A stretch of 64,000 nucleotides of DNA from Ichthyophthirius multifiliis (Eukaryota > Ciliophora > Oligohymenophorea > Hymenostomatida): contig NW_004086713.1 in NCBI RefSeq assembly GCF_000220395.1, forward strand, positions 1-64,000, given 5' to 3'. This document shows positions 13,701 to 26,408 of this stretch, in pieces; within the stretch, counting starts at the first letter, position 1; every line of letters begins with the position of its first letter. A model generated the notes under the pieces. It ran no database searches. It had not been told where the DNA came from and saw nothing but the letters and a program-made list of their open reading frames with translations. Position numbers and translations under genes: made by a program.

Positions 13701-14962
13701 AAGTTCCACAAATGAAAAATATACATTATAAATCGAATAATTATAATAATAAATAAAATAATTATAGAATTCAAATTCCACTGAAAAATATTTACTTTAA
13801 ATATAAACTTTATAATAATAAATAGCTTAAAAAGACATTTACATTAAAGAAATGGAATAAAAAAAAGGAAATTTTACTGAAGAAAATTACGTACTTTAAC
13901 AGTAACTTTAATAGTTGGAATAAAGAGTTAAAAATACCTAACTTTTAGAAAACTAGTATATATAATTCAAAAGCCAAAATGAATAACTCATAGTTTAAAA
14001 TAACAAACTTAATTAAGAGATTGAAAATTAGAAAAAATCCTCTTATACTTATAGAAATTAATTAGATTAAATTACTTAAAATATTTAATTACTTTAAAAT
14101 TAATTAACAGAAAGAGATAGTTTAATTATGAAATTAAGGTTTTTTTGTTTTTTAAATTTATTTATATATATATTTTTTTTTTTAGATAAGAATTGGAATT
14201 CTAGAAAGGTATTACTATGAACTTGGAATAAAATAAAGGTGAAGTTTAAAGATTATAATAAATTATTATTTAAAAAGATAATGAAATTAACAATATGAGA
14301 ATTTCTTATAAGTAAACCGATAATAATTAATATGTTATATAATTAAGGTATATTTTTTTATAATAAAATATGAGGAAAAATAGATTAGTTAATTATTAAT
14401 ATTTTTTTTTTAAAAAAAAAAGGGAAAAAGATGAAGTTATTTCAGATTTAAAAGAAAGATTTGCTCAATATGTTTAAAGTAATAATGAAAAGTAATACGA
14501 AATTGAATAATTAAGATTATAATTATAAAACTTAAAAGGAAGCAATATTTAAGTTTAGACTAAATATGAACATATGTATAATTCTAATGTGTAATTTATT
14601 CACTTTTATTGAAATAATATATAATATATTATTTATATAAAGTTCTGGAGATATAAATAAAATTATTCATGAATTGAGGGTCGAAAATTAAAGATTAACA
14701 TAAGAAAATTTAGATATGAAAAACTTTATTAAGTAAATATTATATTTGACTATTTTTTTTATAAAAAAAAATTAATAAAAAATTAGATTAAATTAAAGTG
14801 AAATTAGAACAATTAAATAATAGTAATTTTATAACTTAATTATATATGTATATATTCAAAAAATTAATTTTTATAAATAATATATAGAAAATCATAGTTT
14901 TCTTGCATTTGAATGTAGGATTAAAAAATTATTTACTTTTCATAAAATAATATATATAATGA
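10769..14962 (+). CDS. Q/N-rich protein with long repeated coiled coil (about 14 x 29 residues)
   Basis: Starts MSFQNSSQQAYYVSNPQ. The first 250 residues are disordered and Q/S/Y-rich, in several small exons. From about 11740 the protein becomes coiled coil. Between about 12570 and 13840 it consists of a 29-residue repeat of form YLVQIEQLQQQLKQKDMQI-x-x-IQQNSSQQ, about 14 copies of 87 bp. More coiled coil follows (about 14180-14900) over small exons, with ERDSLIMKLR and DEVISDLKERFAQYVQ as examples. Most Gln codons are TAA, so the repeat is invisible under the standard code. The 3' end is uncertain; I place it at the first plausible TGA (14960-14962). Regular leucine/isoleucine heptads suggest a rod, perhaps cytoskeletal or basal-body material. 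No family is recognised. Confidence 0.7.
12570..13840 (+). repeat. Array of about 14 tandem 87-bp coding units
   Basis: Unit starts such as 12661 and 12748 are 87 bp apart, each reading tatttagt-taaat-gaataatt-taataataa. Neighbouring units show alternating variants (KDMQIINIQ, KEVQINNIQ, KESQIINSQ), suggesting a higher-order pattern of two to three units and recent unequal exchange. Confidence 0.93.
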
Positions 14963-15200
14963 AAGTATTTTAATATTTTTATTAATATAATTAAAAAAAT
15001 ATATATTATTTATAAAAAATAAAATAACAATTAATATTAAACTAAATATTATAATTAAATATTCATTCTAATATTTTATATTAAAATATAAAATCATTTT
15101 TAATAATTAAATTAAAATATAAACTCTTTTATTAAGATATAAAAATATAGATATTTTTTTTAATTATATAAATATATATATAATTATCCAAAATTAAAAA

Positions 15201-15455
15201 TCATACCAGACTTAAATTAAAATTAAACGAAATTTACTTAAAAGAACTAAAAATAATACCATTTTAAAAAGGTTCAATTTTTTGAATAATACTATTACTT
15301 AAGAGTACACCATAATGCATATTTTCAAGCATATAAATATTTGTAATATTAGCATTTTTTTGATTTAAAGAAAAATTTGAATATTAAACATCAGTTTTTT
15401 AAAAGATTTAATTATTTTAACAACTAATATTAACCTAAATATAAATAAAAATATG

Positions 15456-15521
<66 letters not shown>

Positions 15522-16889
15522 TTATTTTTTTAATCATTTATTTATATATATATTTTTTTTTATTAATATATTTACATTTAAATGAGATTATTAATTAATT
15601 TATTATTAATTTATAACTTTAATTTTAATTATTGAATTTTCATTAAGATCAACAAAATATAGTAACAAATTATAAAAAACTCTATCAAGAATTTAGCTAT
15701 CTTATATAATTTATATAGGTGCATTTTAATCATAAGTAAGTTTAATTTTGTATTTATTATTAGATCTATCTTACATTTTCTCTATTACATTCATTATAAG
15801 TTTTTAGAGGTCAATTTATTTCTTATTAGGTATAAAAAGGCCTGTTAATAATAAAGAGGAAGTTAAAAAATCTTACAAAAATTCATTCATACAGTCTACT
15901 TTTCCTATGCAACCGTGATAATCGATTTGTTATTTAGGGATATTTTTCATTTTCATAAAATATTCTTTAATATCTTTCATATCAATAGATATTTCAGATA
16001 TCATTTTGCTTATAAAATATTAAAAATTTTATAAAGAAGATTATATAACTACAAAAGGGTTAGTAAAATCCTGTTTTTTTATGTTAAAAAGTACATATTT
16101 ATCATTTTCAAATTTTACACGAGTCAATTCTATTTCCAAAATTGAATTACATAAGAAAAATTCTTTTAGATGTACTTGATTATTTTATTCTTTTTTCTCT
16201 AGATTTTCTTAACTTCTCGGTAATATACAGTACATAGTCTCTTTTTAGTAGTAGAAATTCTTAAATAATCCCTTCAATGTAGATAGTTCTGATACTTATA
16301 AAGGTTTATTAAATTAGCCTAGTATTTCTTTTAAGTTATTTATTTATTCTTTATAACTGTAAATGTTCTTTAAGGACATTAATTAGGAAAACAAGGTGTC
16401 TATTTAACAATTAAATATACATAAAGATTATTAGTTTGCATATGATATGTCCTATAATTCTTAGTTTATGAGAATTATACCGTTATTTATGTTCATTAGG
16501 AGAATATCTTAGATTTATAGTTTAAAATTATGGTCAATTTATTTATTTTATTAATTATATTCAATCAAATATTGATTATTTGCATCGTGTTGAAAAATAT
16601 TATTATTAGTATTATTTTTATTCATATATCCATCAATTTTAATACTATCTTCCAAATCTAATTATGACTATTTATATTATATACTGTTTCTACTATGTTA
16701 AGAATTATTTTATAATATTTCTTTAGTCCTTTAGAATTCTTCAGTTTAATTTTCAGGATAAAATGAAATATTATTATTATTATTAGTATTATTAGTATAA
16801 TAAACAGAGTTATTATTATTAGTATTAATAATAGCATTATAATTATTATTGTCATTATTATCATTATTGTCATTATTATTATTTTTATA

Positions 16890-16934
<45 letters not shown>

Positions 16935-18140
16935 TATTATCATCATCATTATTATTATTATTATTTTTTTCTACGCATTATCGTAAGGAATTTATATTTT
17001 CACGTGGTGAAATAAATTAATTTTTATTTATTTTAGGGGAAACAATTTAGTTTATTATATTATTATTATTTTCTTTAGAAATAATTATTTATTAATTTAT
17101 ATTTGTACAGTTTTAAAAATTTTGACAATTTCCAAAGTTAGGCGAGTTTAATTAATATATATTTTATGAATTTTATTAAATATTTTGTATCTTTTTATTT
17201 TTAATTTATGGTTTTTACTTTCTTTTTTTCTCTAAACATAAATACGAAATATAAGAAATAATTATTAAAGATAATGATAATATGTTTTTGACGTTCATTG
17301 CTTTAAGTTTCCATATTATATGGAAAAAAGAACAGAATAAGATTGAAATTTTATAAAGGTAATTAAGATCTTTTTACATGATATAGGAAGATAGTATTAT
17401 TGCATATATAAATACAAAATAAAATAATTCTATATTTTCAATATTTTTATTTTCATAGTTTAAATAGTTAAGCTTTAATTCTACATATATAATTAATGTA
17501 ATTATTTATAAGCATTATTTGGCCTTTTAAAATATATGAGTTTTTAAATAAGATAAAAATATTAAAATAATCACTAGAAATATTTCAAAAATATATACTA
17601 TTATTCCTATAATTAAAAGTTCTGTAGTTTGTGTTTTTTTTTGAATTAAATCTTATATTAAAATTGATATAAAATCAAATAGTATTAGAATTAAAATGAT
17701 CAATAAATTCTTCATTAAATAAAACTTTTTTGTTCTTTAAATTTGAATTAAAATAGATTAATTTTATCTATTATTGAATAATGTTTAATCTTAAATAGAT
17801 TATAAATTGTTTGTTTAATCTTAATTTTGTTGGTTATTGGGAAATTTTAATTTATCCAAGCATTCATAACGATTTTTTGGGGATTATATTATAAATTTAA
17901 ACTAATCATTTGAAGGATTTATTGTTTATTTAGATGATTATTATAATTAATTTTACTATTATTTATTTTTTTATTCGCAGTTTTCATGATTCATATCATT
18001 TTCTTGGTTTATATATTAATTTGTTTTTTTAATTCATCATTAAATTCGATTTATTATGGTTACTATTATTATTACTTTGGGTCGGATTTTATATGACCGA
18101 GTCTTTATTCATGAACTTGAATATCTCCAAAGGTTAACAT
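15201..18140 (-). CDS. Multi-membrane-segment protein with PAS-like and degenerate histidine-kinase-like regions
   Basis: Starts MLTFGDIQVHEQRLGHIKSD, then a Q/N-rich head. At least five hydrophobic segments follow, for example LLIILILILFDFISILI, LLIIGIIVYIFEIFLVIILI, LFYFVFIYAIILSSYI and ILSLSLIIISYISYL. An Asn-rich linker (about 16770-17000) leads to a PAS-like stretch ILLMNINNGIILINQELQ (about 16430-16500). The C-terminus resembles a kinase ATP-binding fold: ILDRVFYNLLLYFVDL where an N-box is expected, then, after an intron of about 170 nt with a long TA run (15430-15600), YGVLLSNSIIQKIEP-x5-IIFSSF ending FNFNLSLV. No clear phospho-acceptor His motif (HExRTPL) or DxGxG box is visible, so activity is doubtful. 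One frame slip near an A7 run at about 18029 is required. The family assignment is inference. Confidence 0.6.
15456..15514. repeat. (TA)n tract in an intron
   Basis: Nearly uninterrupted TA dinucleotides inside the last intron of the kinase-like gene. Confidence 0.9.
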
Positions 18141-19183
18141 TAATTGTATTATTATTTATTTTTAATTTATATTATATGAATTTTGATTATATATATATAT
18201 TTGTCAATTTTAAATAATATTTTTTATATTTAATATATATATTTAAAAATATTAATAATATAATTTAAAATTATTAATTTTATAATTTAATTTATTTTTA
18301 TAAAGTATATATTGTTAATAATAAAATTAAATTTAAAATAAATATTTTCATTAATATATTTTATTTTAAAATAAATAAATATATTATGAATTATAAAATA
18401 ATTTAGATATATCTATATAAACATTTTGTTAAAATATTGAGTTTATTTGTACATTATTAAAATATTTATATATATATATATCAAATAACTTAAAAAAAAA
18501 TATTTTATTTTAATATTATAATATAATAATATATATAGTTATAATTTTCCTTAGTTTTATTATAAGATTTATAAGCAAAATATATTTATAATTAATTTTT
18601 TTAAATAATTTTATAAAATATTTTTATTAATTAAAGCAGCTTTTATAAAAAAAAAAAAATAAATAAATTAATAATTATCGAAATAAATATAAATTGAAGT
18701 TAATATATATTATATAATTTAATGAATTTAGAAAATATATTATATATTAAATACAATAAAAATATATTTTTTAATATGTAATATAATTATTATATGTATT
18801 ATAAATATTATAAAAACTATATTTTTCATTTACTTAAATTTTTATTTTAATAAAAAATTAATAATATTAATATTTTTATTTTTATTTTTTAACGAAATAT
18901 AATTCGTTTATATTTTTTATTTATTTTTATATAATTACGTTTATTTTAGCATTTTTCTAAAGTTATATTAATTATTTATTTTTCAAAATATTAAATCGAA
19001 TATAATATAATAGATTATTTCATAAAATAAAAAAAAAATTAAAAAAAAAGTTTTTTAAAAAAAGAATATTAAAAAGAAATAATAAAAAGTAAAGTAAAAT
19101 CACTAAAAAGCTTCTAAATTTTTTTTTTTTATAATTCGATTGTTTATTAAAATAAATATGAAATCTTCTAAAATAAAAAAGAA
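18141..19183. other. Divergent intergenic region
   Basis: About 1 kb of noncoding sequence between two divergent genes, almost only A and T, with no motif I can name. Confidence 0.6.
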
Positions 19184-20061
19184 ATGAATTGTGAAAAAAA
19201 TGAGTTTAAGGCAGATTCTTTAGAAACAATAGTATTTTTATTTTATTTTATTTTAATATTAAATTAATAATTAAAATTTAATTTTTAAAATTCTAAATAA
19301 TATTAAATAAAAAATAAAAAATAGAGCTATATATATAATTGTTCGACTAAAGCTTCTTCTCCCTATTAAACTGAATCTGATGACAATCATAATTCTTAAA
19401 ATGATTCTAAAAAATTAAATTTTAATTAAAGCTTGTAATAAAACAAAAATTCAAATAATTAATTTTTAATTGCGTAAAATATATATATATATATATTATT
19501 TATATAATATTTATATTTAAAATTTATATAATAGAGTAAAACCTAAAAAATTAGTATTTTCTTCAACAGTAGAAAAAAAAAAATTTATTGACTAATATAC
19601 TCAAAAACTAAAAACAGAACTATGTAAAAATTGGGTTACTATTGGATATTGTTAATTCGAAGATAAAGTAAATATTAAATATATAATTAAAGTAATTTTA
19701 TATTAAAAAATATAGTGTTCATTTGCTCATGGAAAAGAATAACTTTAAGAGAAAATTCATTTGCATTAAAATTATAAATCTTAACCTTGCAAAAAGTTTT
19801 TTATTTATGGAATGTGTTAGTATGGTAATAGATGCTAATATATACATTCTACTGAACAATTAATAAATAAAGGACATTTTGATTTTATGAAAACAATCTA
19901 TCCAAACAAAACTTTATAAGATATAATTTAAAGATTAGAAAAATCAAATTATATATTATAATAATATAAAAGGTAAAAAAAAAATGTAAAATATAATATA
20001 GAATAAATAAATAATATATAGATTATCTGTTTTTAAATAAATAACCAACAAAAAATTATGA
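19184..20061 (+). CDS. Tandem CCCH zinc finger RNA-binding protein (TTP-like)
   Basis: Starts MNCEKNEFKADSLETI (the ATG at 19158 runs into TGA after nine codons). Introns lie near 19233-19323, 19477-19533, 19669-19711 and 19971-20029. The core is two CCCH fingers of the spacing C-x8-C-x5-C-x3-H: CKNWVTIGYCQFEDKCSFAH (split by an intron before CSFAH) and CKKFFIYGMCQYGNRCQYIH. The leader to finger 1 is KLKTEL, matching the (R/K)YKTEL lead-in of tristetraprolin-type proteins, which bind UA-rich mRNA 3' ends and promote decay. The protein is short (about 210 residues), with a Ser/Asn-rich head and a small basic tail (SVFKQITNKKL). RNA binding is well supported; the target is not known. Confidence 0.9.
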
Positions 20062-21109
20062 ATATTTAAAAAATTAATAACACTATGAATAAAAACAGAG
20101 TATCAGAGAATAAATAAAAATTAAAAATTGTTTTTTTTAATTAACTACTAATTATTAAATACTAAAGTAGATTTAATAACTATTATTTATAATTACTTCT
20201 TATTTAAAAAATATTATTTTACATTTAATTAATTTGTTTATTTATTTTTTCTTTAAACAAAATTATATTTATAATATATATACCATAAACATTTTTTATA
20301 ACAAAAAAATAAATTGTTTAATTTATATTATACATATAAAAGAAAAAACTATATTTTTAAATATATTTAAATCAATTTTATAAAAAAATATTTTATTTAT
20401 AATTTGCATTTAAATTGTTATTTAAAAAGGATTATTAACCTATCTTTAATTAAATTTATAATATAAATTATTTCTATTTATATATATTTGGTTTATATAT
20501 ATATTCTTATTAATATAGATTTAAATTTAGTTATAATTAAATTTTTACAAAATTTTAAGTAGTATTTTTAAATGTAATTTAAAAAATAATAATTTTAAAT
20601 ATATTTATTATTAAAAATTAATAAAATTATATATGAATTTTTATGAGCTTAAATATAATAAGTTAAAAATATAAAATATATTATATATTGAAAGAATATA
20701 TATAAAGGAAAAAAATAAAAAAAAGGTATTTAATATTAATTTTAATTTTATAATAAAATAATAATTTGCCTATTAAAAACTTATTTTTATATTCGATGAA
20801 ATATAGTATATTTAAATTTAAAAAATAAAGTAAATTATATAATATAATTAAAATTTCGAAATTATTTTAAATATTATTTAGATATGAAAAAAAATTAAAT
20901 AAAAATATTTAAAAATCAATAAAAATATCATAATAATATTATAAAAAAAATTATATTTTTATAATTATAATATATAAATAAAAAAAAATATATAAATTAA
21001 CTTTAAAAAAGATAAAAGATAAATTTATCTCAATATATTCATATATAAAATATATATTAAAATTATTACTTTAATTATTTTTATTATATTGTTAAATAAT
21101 TATTATTAA

Positions 21110-21145
<36 letters not shown>

Positions 21146-22412
21146 TTTTTTTATTATTTATTATTATACTATTATTATTTTTATTTTTATTATTATTTTT
21201 ATTTTTATTTATATTTATAATGAAATAAATTTAATTTAAAATAAAATAATATCAATTATATAATTTATCCTATTTTTAAATATTTAAAATAATATATTTT
21301 TAAGAATATAATTTTTTATCTAGTTAATAGAAAGTGAATATTTATATTAAATTATATATAGACTGTATATAAATATTATCCAATAAATACTTTTTAATAC
21401 ATATAAATTTTTAAAATTTCTTTTATTTTTTTTTATTTTTTACAAAATACTCATTTTAATTAATTAATATTAATAAGATATCAATATTTTACAATATTAA
21501 ATAGAAAAATATTTAAATAGTTAAATTTAAGATTAAGAAGATTAAATAAGTTAATGAATTTCTTTTTTATAAAAAATTGAAGAATTATTATTTTATAATA
21601 ATCTAAAAAAATTAAATATTAAATAAAAACATTTTTATATTTAAAAAATTTTAATAATATATATTTATTTTGAATATAAAAATATGAAAAAATATATGTT
21701 TAAAAAAATATTATAAAAAATTATAAATGATAAAATATTTATAGAAATAAAAAAAAAGAATAGCATTAATAAAAAAATGCCTGCCTATAAAAGAATAAAA
21801 TTATAAGAAAAAAACTATTTATTTAAAAAAAAATTAAATTTAAATAAAAAAAAAAAAATGTATAATATAAAAACAATTATTATAATTTATTTTAATAAAT
21901 ATAAATTTAAAATTAAATAAATACATAAAATAAAAATAAAGTATAATTTCAATATAAAAAAATATTATTATTAAATTTATTAAAAAATTATTTTTAATTT
22001 AAATATTTATAAAAAAAAATAAAATTATCTTTATTTTATGTTAAATAATAATAATAATATATTAATGTGATAAAAAATAATAATATATTATAAAAAAATT
22101 ATGGTATTAATTTAATATATATATAAATTAAAAAAAATTATAATAATTTAAATATATATATAAAAAATGACATAAAAATATCATATGTTATGTCTATATA
22201 TTAAAAAATAATAATTATATATTGATTGTAAAATATATTAAAAAAAGATATAAAAACTAAAAAATAAATTGTAAATTTTGAAATAAAATTTATTTTAATA
22301 AAACAATAAATAAAATTATTAAATTAAAAATAAAAATATAATTAAAATATATAATATTATAAATAGATATAATTTTAAGATATAAAATATTAAATTAAAA
22401 GATAAATTTAAT
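20062..22412. other. Gene-free AT-rich region up to the assembly gap
   Basis: About 2.35 kb without a convincing ORF on either strand under the ciliate code. Composition is almost pure A/T, with an (ATT)n cluster at about 21105-21210. It is the longest gene-free stretch in the window and ends in Ns, suggesting a region hard to assemble. Confidence 0.6.
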
Positions 22413-22788
22413 NNNNNNNNNNNNNNNNNNNNNNNNNNNNNNNNNNNNNNNNNNNNNNNNNNNNNNNNNNNNNNNNNNNNNNNNNNNNNNNNNNNNNNNN
22501 NNNNNNNNNNNNNNNNNNNNNNNNNNNNNNNNNNNNNNNNNNNNNNNNNNNNNNNNNNNNNNNNNNNNNNNNNNNNNNNNNNNNNNNNNNNNNNNNNNNN
22601 NNNNNNNNNNNNNNNNNNNNNNNNNNNNNNNNNNNNNNNNNNNNNNNNNNNNNNNNNNNNNNNNNNNNNNNNNNNNNNNNNNNNNNNNNNNNNNNNNNNN
22701 NNNNNNNNNNNNNNNNNNNNNNNNNNNNNNNNNNNNNNNNNNNNNNNNNNNNNNNNNNNNNNNNNNNNNNNNNNNNNNNNNNNNNNNN
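22413..22788. other. Assembly gap (376 Ns)
   Basis: Run of undetermined bases; it truncates the gene fragment to its right. Confidence 0.99.
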
Positions 22789-23155
22789 TTTACACTAACA
22801 TTTTCACAAATAAATTTAGAGTCTAATATTATTTAAATACCATAACATAATTTGTGGAAAGATTATTAACATTCAGAACAAAAATTATTGGGTTATTATG
22901 GGATAGTGTATTTTCATTTATTTAAATTATGTTTAAAGCATTATTTGGTATATAACGACGATTTTTTAAATTTTATTGATAATTTTTTATATATGAATTA
23001 AAAAAACAGTCATCAAAATTATTTTGTCTTTTTTATATGTTTTGTTATTCTTATATATTTTAGTGAGTTTTTATTTATTCATACTATTAAGAATTCTATT
23101 CTTAGAAATCTTAATGGTGATTTTAATATTAATAATTAAATTATTGGATTATCTA
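22789..23155 (-). CDS. Fragment of an unidentified gene running into the gap
   Basis: On the minus strand a frame without TGA reads NFDDCFFNSYIKNYQQNLKN, RRYIPNNALNIIQINENTL and NNPIIFVLNVNNLSTNYVMV up to the edge of the Ns. Codon use and composition look coding, unlike the flanks. The pattern of a short helix then a beta-strand-like NNPIIFVLNVNN resembles the PAS-like region of the gene at 15201-18140, so a related sensor is possible, but this is weak. The 5' boundary is approximate. Confidence 0.4.
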
Positions 23156-23407
23156 TTAATCTTATTATAAAAATTGATTATTTTATTATTATTATTATTA
23201 TATTTTATTATTATTATTATTATATTATTATTATTATTATTATTATTTTATACTTTAATCTTCTTATATTTATTTTAATTAATTTTATTTTTTATCATTT
23301 TTAAAATATTAAATTTAATTATTATTATTTTATATTTATATATTATTTTCATTTTATATGCTTTCATAATTCATATAATTATTAGAATTTTTTTTTTTTT
23401 ACAGTTC
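23156..23407. repeat. (ATT)n-rich spacer
   Basis: Contains clusters of ATT/TTA triplets at about 23185-23255. It may be intergenic or an Asn-rich coding insert of the fragment to the left; I could not decide. Confidence 0.4.
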
Positions 23408-25589
23408 TCATTTTTTTATTGAATTTCCTTTTATTTTATTTTTTGTTTTTCTTTATTGTTATTTTAATTTTTTTTATTTTAATTTTTTTTAATTTAAAAT
23501 TAAAAATTAAATATTTGATTCATTCTTTCTAATTTTTATAAAATACTTTTCATAAAATCTTTATTTTAGTATTTTTTTATAAATTATTCTTATTAATTAA
23601 TATTATTATTATTTTCTTTTTAAATAGAAATATTTAATTCCTATTCATTTAAACAGCATGATTTTTATAAGCAATTTTTTTCATTATCATCATCTTCTAC
23701 TTATTTACACTAATTATAATAATATAAGCAAATCATACAATCAGTTTCGAATTAAATAAAATTATAAAATTTATCTTTTTACTTTTATTTTTATAAATTT
23801 TCTCCTTCTTTGAATTATTTAATAAAAAAAATTATATTTAAATAAAAAAATATATTTTCTTATATTATATAAAAAAAAATTACATACAAATCATTTCAGT
23901 TTCTGCTGTTTTATCTGCTGATGTATATTCATCTAAATCTTCTTCATCAAAATTTTCTGAATTTTTTTTATTATCAAAGAACCTATTTCTTTTAAAATAC
24001 TCAAGAGTATTATATTCAATTTTATCTTTAAATCCTTATATAATACTTTTCCTTATTTAGGCGAACTTAATCTAATCCATAATTAAAATTGACTCATTTT
24101 TTGTATTATTTAAACAATAATATTTTTAATCTTAAAAAGATTTTATTTTTTACATTTAATTTTATATAATATTTTAATTGATTTCTAAACTTTTTTCTAA
24201 TAAACTCAAGTTTTATCCTAAAAAGTCCTCTTTTTAATGTCCAAAAATTACCTCTTATTTTGATTATTAAATTACACTTATTTTCAGACTTTCCTAATCT
24301 AAATTCATTATTTTCTGGCATATTAGTTAAGGCTAATTATCTAAACTAGGAGCAGAGTCTTTTTTTTCTTAAATTTATTACTATCTTTTTCCTTAGGCTT
24401 TATTTTTTCATATTTGTCCAAAAATTCCTTTAATTATTGATAGTTATTTCCTGAAGAAAATATAGTATAATTTCTCGGCATGTTTTTAGAACTAAAAGTT
24501 CTTTTATAATCTCCTTTTGTATTCACATCATATAGGGCCAAAAAACCTTCTCCTTCTTCATTATGGAATAAAACGGAAAATTATTTGTTACTTTTTAAAG
24601 GAAGAGGTTCTCCTATATATCTGTTTTGGTAATAATTGAATACTTTTTTTTTATTTTGGACTATTTTTTACACATTTTCTTCATTGCTTTATTAAGTTTT
24701 ATGTAGTTATAGTTCATTTTCGATTTCTTAAAAAGTGTTTTTTTATAGTAAAAAATATTATTGATCGATTTGTTCCCACCATTTTCTAATTATAAGATCC
24801 TTTATTCATCTGAAATAGGATTTAGAAGAAATAATTTATTTTATTTTAATTATTATATATTTTCTAATTATTATTGTTATTATTCAGGTATTTATTATTT
24901 TTTTTTTTTAATTTTTATCGTGTTTTTATTATTTAGAATTATTTTTTTCTTTTTTTTTTCTATTGAATTATTTTCGCTTGAAAATTTTTTGGGTCTTCCT
25001 CTGGCTCTTTTTTGGATATTATTATTTTTTGATAAAATCTGTTATTATTATAAATAATTTTAATTATTTAAATTCTTTCTTTTTTTTCTTCTTTTAAAGC
25101 TTTTTTATAATCTGCTAGCCATTTATTATTTAATTCATCTTCTAATTTTTTGAATGTTAATTCAGTTTAATCTTTTATTTTATGAGAATGAGTTCTACAC
25201 TAAATATAACATTTTAAGTTATTCTAATTATTTTATGTCTTATATATATGAGAGTTCTTTTGTACACAAGATAAATGACACCAATATTCACAATTTTCCT
25301 CATGGCATTTTATAGAATGGCCTTTTTGTGTGTTTCTTATGTCTTCACATAATCCACATTTGCTATTATGGAATTTTATTTAGGATATGTTTTGGACTTC
25401 AAAACCTCTATCAGGTGAAAATATTAAATTCAAATCATTAAAAAATAAGGTGCATATTAAATGAACAAAATAAATTTCTTATTGATTTTATATAGAAGTT
25501 GTTGGGTATGCGGTTACCATTACGTCGTTTTATTTTTTTTATTCTTTGCATAAATAGCAATAATAAAAAGATTTTTTTTTTTTTTACAT
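23408..25589 (-). CDS. Extended PHD finger (ePHD) and AT-hook protein, probable chromatin reader
   Basis: The likely start is the ATG at 25589, reading MQKKKKSFYYCYLCKE. A C2HC knuckle plus PHD finger fills residues 10 to about 125: CYLC, then YFVHLICTLFFND (the W/F-V-H-x-x-C step), CGLCED, GHSIKCHEENCEYWCHLSC and CYIQCRTHSH, the order expected of zf-HC5HC2H domains in BRPF/JADE/AF10-type proteins. An AT-hook, KRARGRPKKFSSE, follows near 24970-25005. Beyond this lies a region with YIGEPLPLKSNKQFSVLFHN (about 24545-24620) and KGDYKRTFSSKNMPRNYTIF that I do not recognise. An acidic segment ENFDEEDLDEYTSADKTAET and, after an intron (about 23827-23889), a Cys-rich stretch CMICLYYYNQCKQ...CLQKSCC come near the C-terminus. 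One A-run at about 24748 must gain a base to keep the frame. Nuclear DNA/nucleosome binding is inferred. Confidence 0.8.
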
Positions 25590-26371
25590 TTTTTTTTTTT
25601 TAGTTTTTATTTTATATAATTTTTTTTTTTTAATTAATTTTTTTTTTTCGTTGCACTTATTTTTTTTTTTCAATTTTTTTATTTTTTTTTAAGTTTTTTT
25701 GTTTTATAATTTTTCTCTATCTATCTATTTTTATTTATATATTAAATATTAAATACTTTAATTATTTTTTCTTCTTTTTTTTATAGGCGAATATATTTAT
25801 TTTGATAGATGTAATATAATTTTTATAGTATTAAGATATTCTTTTTTTGATTTGAAATAGATCAAATAAATTAACTCAACATAAAAAATTTAAAATATAT
25901 TATTTATAGAGTATTCGAATTTTTTTTATTATATTCTTATATTGAATAAATTAAGAATATTTAAAATTTTGATTTAATGTGAACATTCAATAAATTTTAA
26001 GTTAATTAATTATTTTTAAAAAGTTAAAAAATAAACTAAAAATGAACTTTAATCACTTTAAAATAACTATAATTGTTTTTTTTGTTTAATTTTTTTAAAA
26101 AATTAAAATAATTCGACAAAAAACATTTTAATATTAATATAAATATCACTATATATATTATAAATTAAAATTATTATTAAGGAAAAAAAAAAAAAAAAAG
26201 ATTATAAAAAGAAAAATTTTAAAATAAAAAACATATTAATTTTGGCTTTAAATTAAATTTTATTTTTAAATTAATTATAAAAAAATATTTTGAGTTATAT
26301 AATAAATTTTAAAAAAAAAAAAAAAATTAATAAATTTTTGAAAAATAATTAAAAAATATCATTATTTCTAA

Positions 26372-26408
<37 letters not shown>

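Noticed and set aside
13442-13774. Minus-strand hydrophobic ORF
   Set aside because: Antisense of the 87-bp coiled-coil repeat array.
17690-17867. Alternative start MNAWINQNFPITNKIKIKQ for the kinase-like gene
   Set aside because: That frame ends in TGA; the other frame stays open from the Q/N-rich head straight into the first membrane segment.
24106-24321. Standard-code minus-strand ORF starting MPENNEFRLGKSENK
   Set aside because: It is one frame off the ePHD gene; the neighbouring frame gives continuous coding sequence (MNLDQESLKISVIQQ and onward) through and beyond it.
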